In this document: positions 5,298 to 5,348 of the stretch, piece after piece
Position numbering within the stretch: position 1 is the first letter of the stretch
Layout of the letters: every line of letters starts with the position of its first letter
Source of the DNA: JAALLB01 sp964502215
Lineage (GTDB): Bacteria; Pseudomonadota; Alphaproteobacteria; Rhizobiales; Rhizobiaceae
Direction: 5' to 3'
Assembly (NCBI GenBank): GCA_964502215.1
Contig: CAZCUN010000091.1
Span: forward strand, 1-5,348
Length of the DNA: 5,348 nt
Made by a program: the position numbers and the translations under genes
Notes under the pieces: generated by a model
The model's database searches: none
Told to the model about the DNA's origin: nothing
The model's input: the letters and a program-made list of their open reading frames with translations, nothing else

Positions 5298-5348
5298 GGG
5301 GCTGTCCCAGATAACTCAAAAATGGGTTATCAATATGGGTATGAGAAG
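5298..5348. other. Structured right-edge sequence, possibly the end of an insertion sequence
   Basis: From 5298 the sequence reads GGGGCTGTCCCAGATAAC. This G-rich start followed by a CTGTCCCAGAT core has the look of insertion-sequence terminal repeats. GATAACTCA (5310-5318) pairs with TGGGTTATC (5323-5331) around AAAA, giving a nine-pair hairpin with one wobble. GCCCC (5282-5286) can also pair with GGGGC (5298-5302) across an A-rich loop. The matching opposite end and any transposase gene lie outside the window, so this is a suspicion only. I see no promoter or convincing gene elsewhere in the gap 5039-5348. Confidence 0.25.

Noticed and set aside
5226..5348. Open plus-strand frame from an ATG at 5226 running off the window (41 codons, MLPAKIEKAHRS...)
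   Set aside because: It runs straight through the strong hairpin 5250-5283 and the A-rich and hairpin sequence after it, has no good Shine-Dalgarno, and resembles no family I know. The right-hand extension would be needed to reconsider it.
5172..5348. Open minus-strand frame entering from the right edge and ending at a TAA near 5172
   Set aside because: It covers the terminator hairpin and its U-tract (5238-5283) and gives a low-complexity FLFW-rich peptide without family resemblance, so it is most likely a chance frame.
1..5348. CRISPR array, toxin-antitoxin pair, defence or biosynthetic cluster
   Set aside because: No regularly spaced direct repeats were seen. Every large frame is explained by a recognised housekeeping family, with the remaining frames being antisense or offset shadows.

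Overview
The window reads as ordinary chromosomal sequence from a low-GC (roughly 40 percent) alphaproteobacterium, most likely of the Hyphomicrobiales (Rhizobiales). The strongest pointer is a CpdR-type single-domain response regulator, a protein of the alphaproteobacterial CckA-ChpT-CtrA/ClpXP cell-cycle circuit. An IMPase-type histidinol phosphatase and an Hsp20 gene with a ROSE-like leader fit the same group.

Layout from left to right. Positions 1-55 hold the 5' part of a tRNA-Val(GAC) on the minus strand, cut by the window edge. Next, also on the minus strand, is cpdR (160-522). A 139-bp divergent promoter region follows. On the plus strand come an N-formylglutamate amidohydrolase family gene (662-1555) and hisN (1559-2356), three bases apart and probably translationally coupled. 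An alpha/beta hydrolase of the lysophospholipase/monoacylglycerol lipase type (2359-3303, minus) converges on hisN with only two bases between the stops. A shared divergent region (3304-3462) follows. It carries a heat-shock-type promoter candidate and a three-hairpin leader that sequesters the Shine-Dalgarno of a small heat-shock protein gene (3463-3927, plus). A strong terminator (3952-3979) separates this from a convergent threonine-aldolase-type gene (3986-5038, minus).

The last 310 bases (5039-5348) hold no convincing gene. They contain a series of inverted repeats. Two of these (5103-5132 and 5250-5283) look like minus-strand rho-independent terminators, presumably for a gene beyond the right edge. 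The sequence from 5298 onward resembles the terminal region of an insertion sequence, but this cannot be confirmed here.

The genes do not form one pathway: they cover cell-cycle proteolysis control, amino-acid metabolism, lipid hydrolysis and proteostasis. I see no novel multi-gene system. The best regulatory signal is the candidate ROSE RNA thermometer in front of the Hsp20 gene. The next is a pair of GANTC (CcrM-type) methylation sites in the cpdR promoter region.
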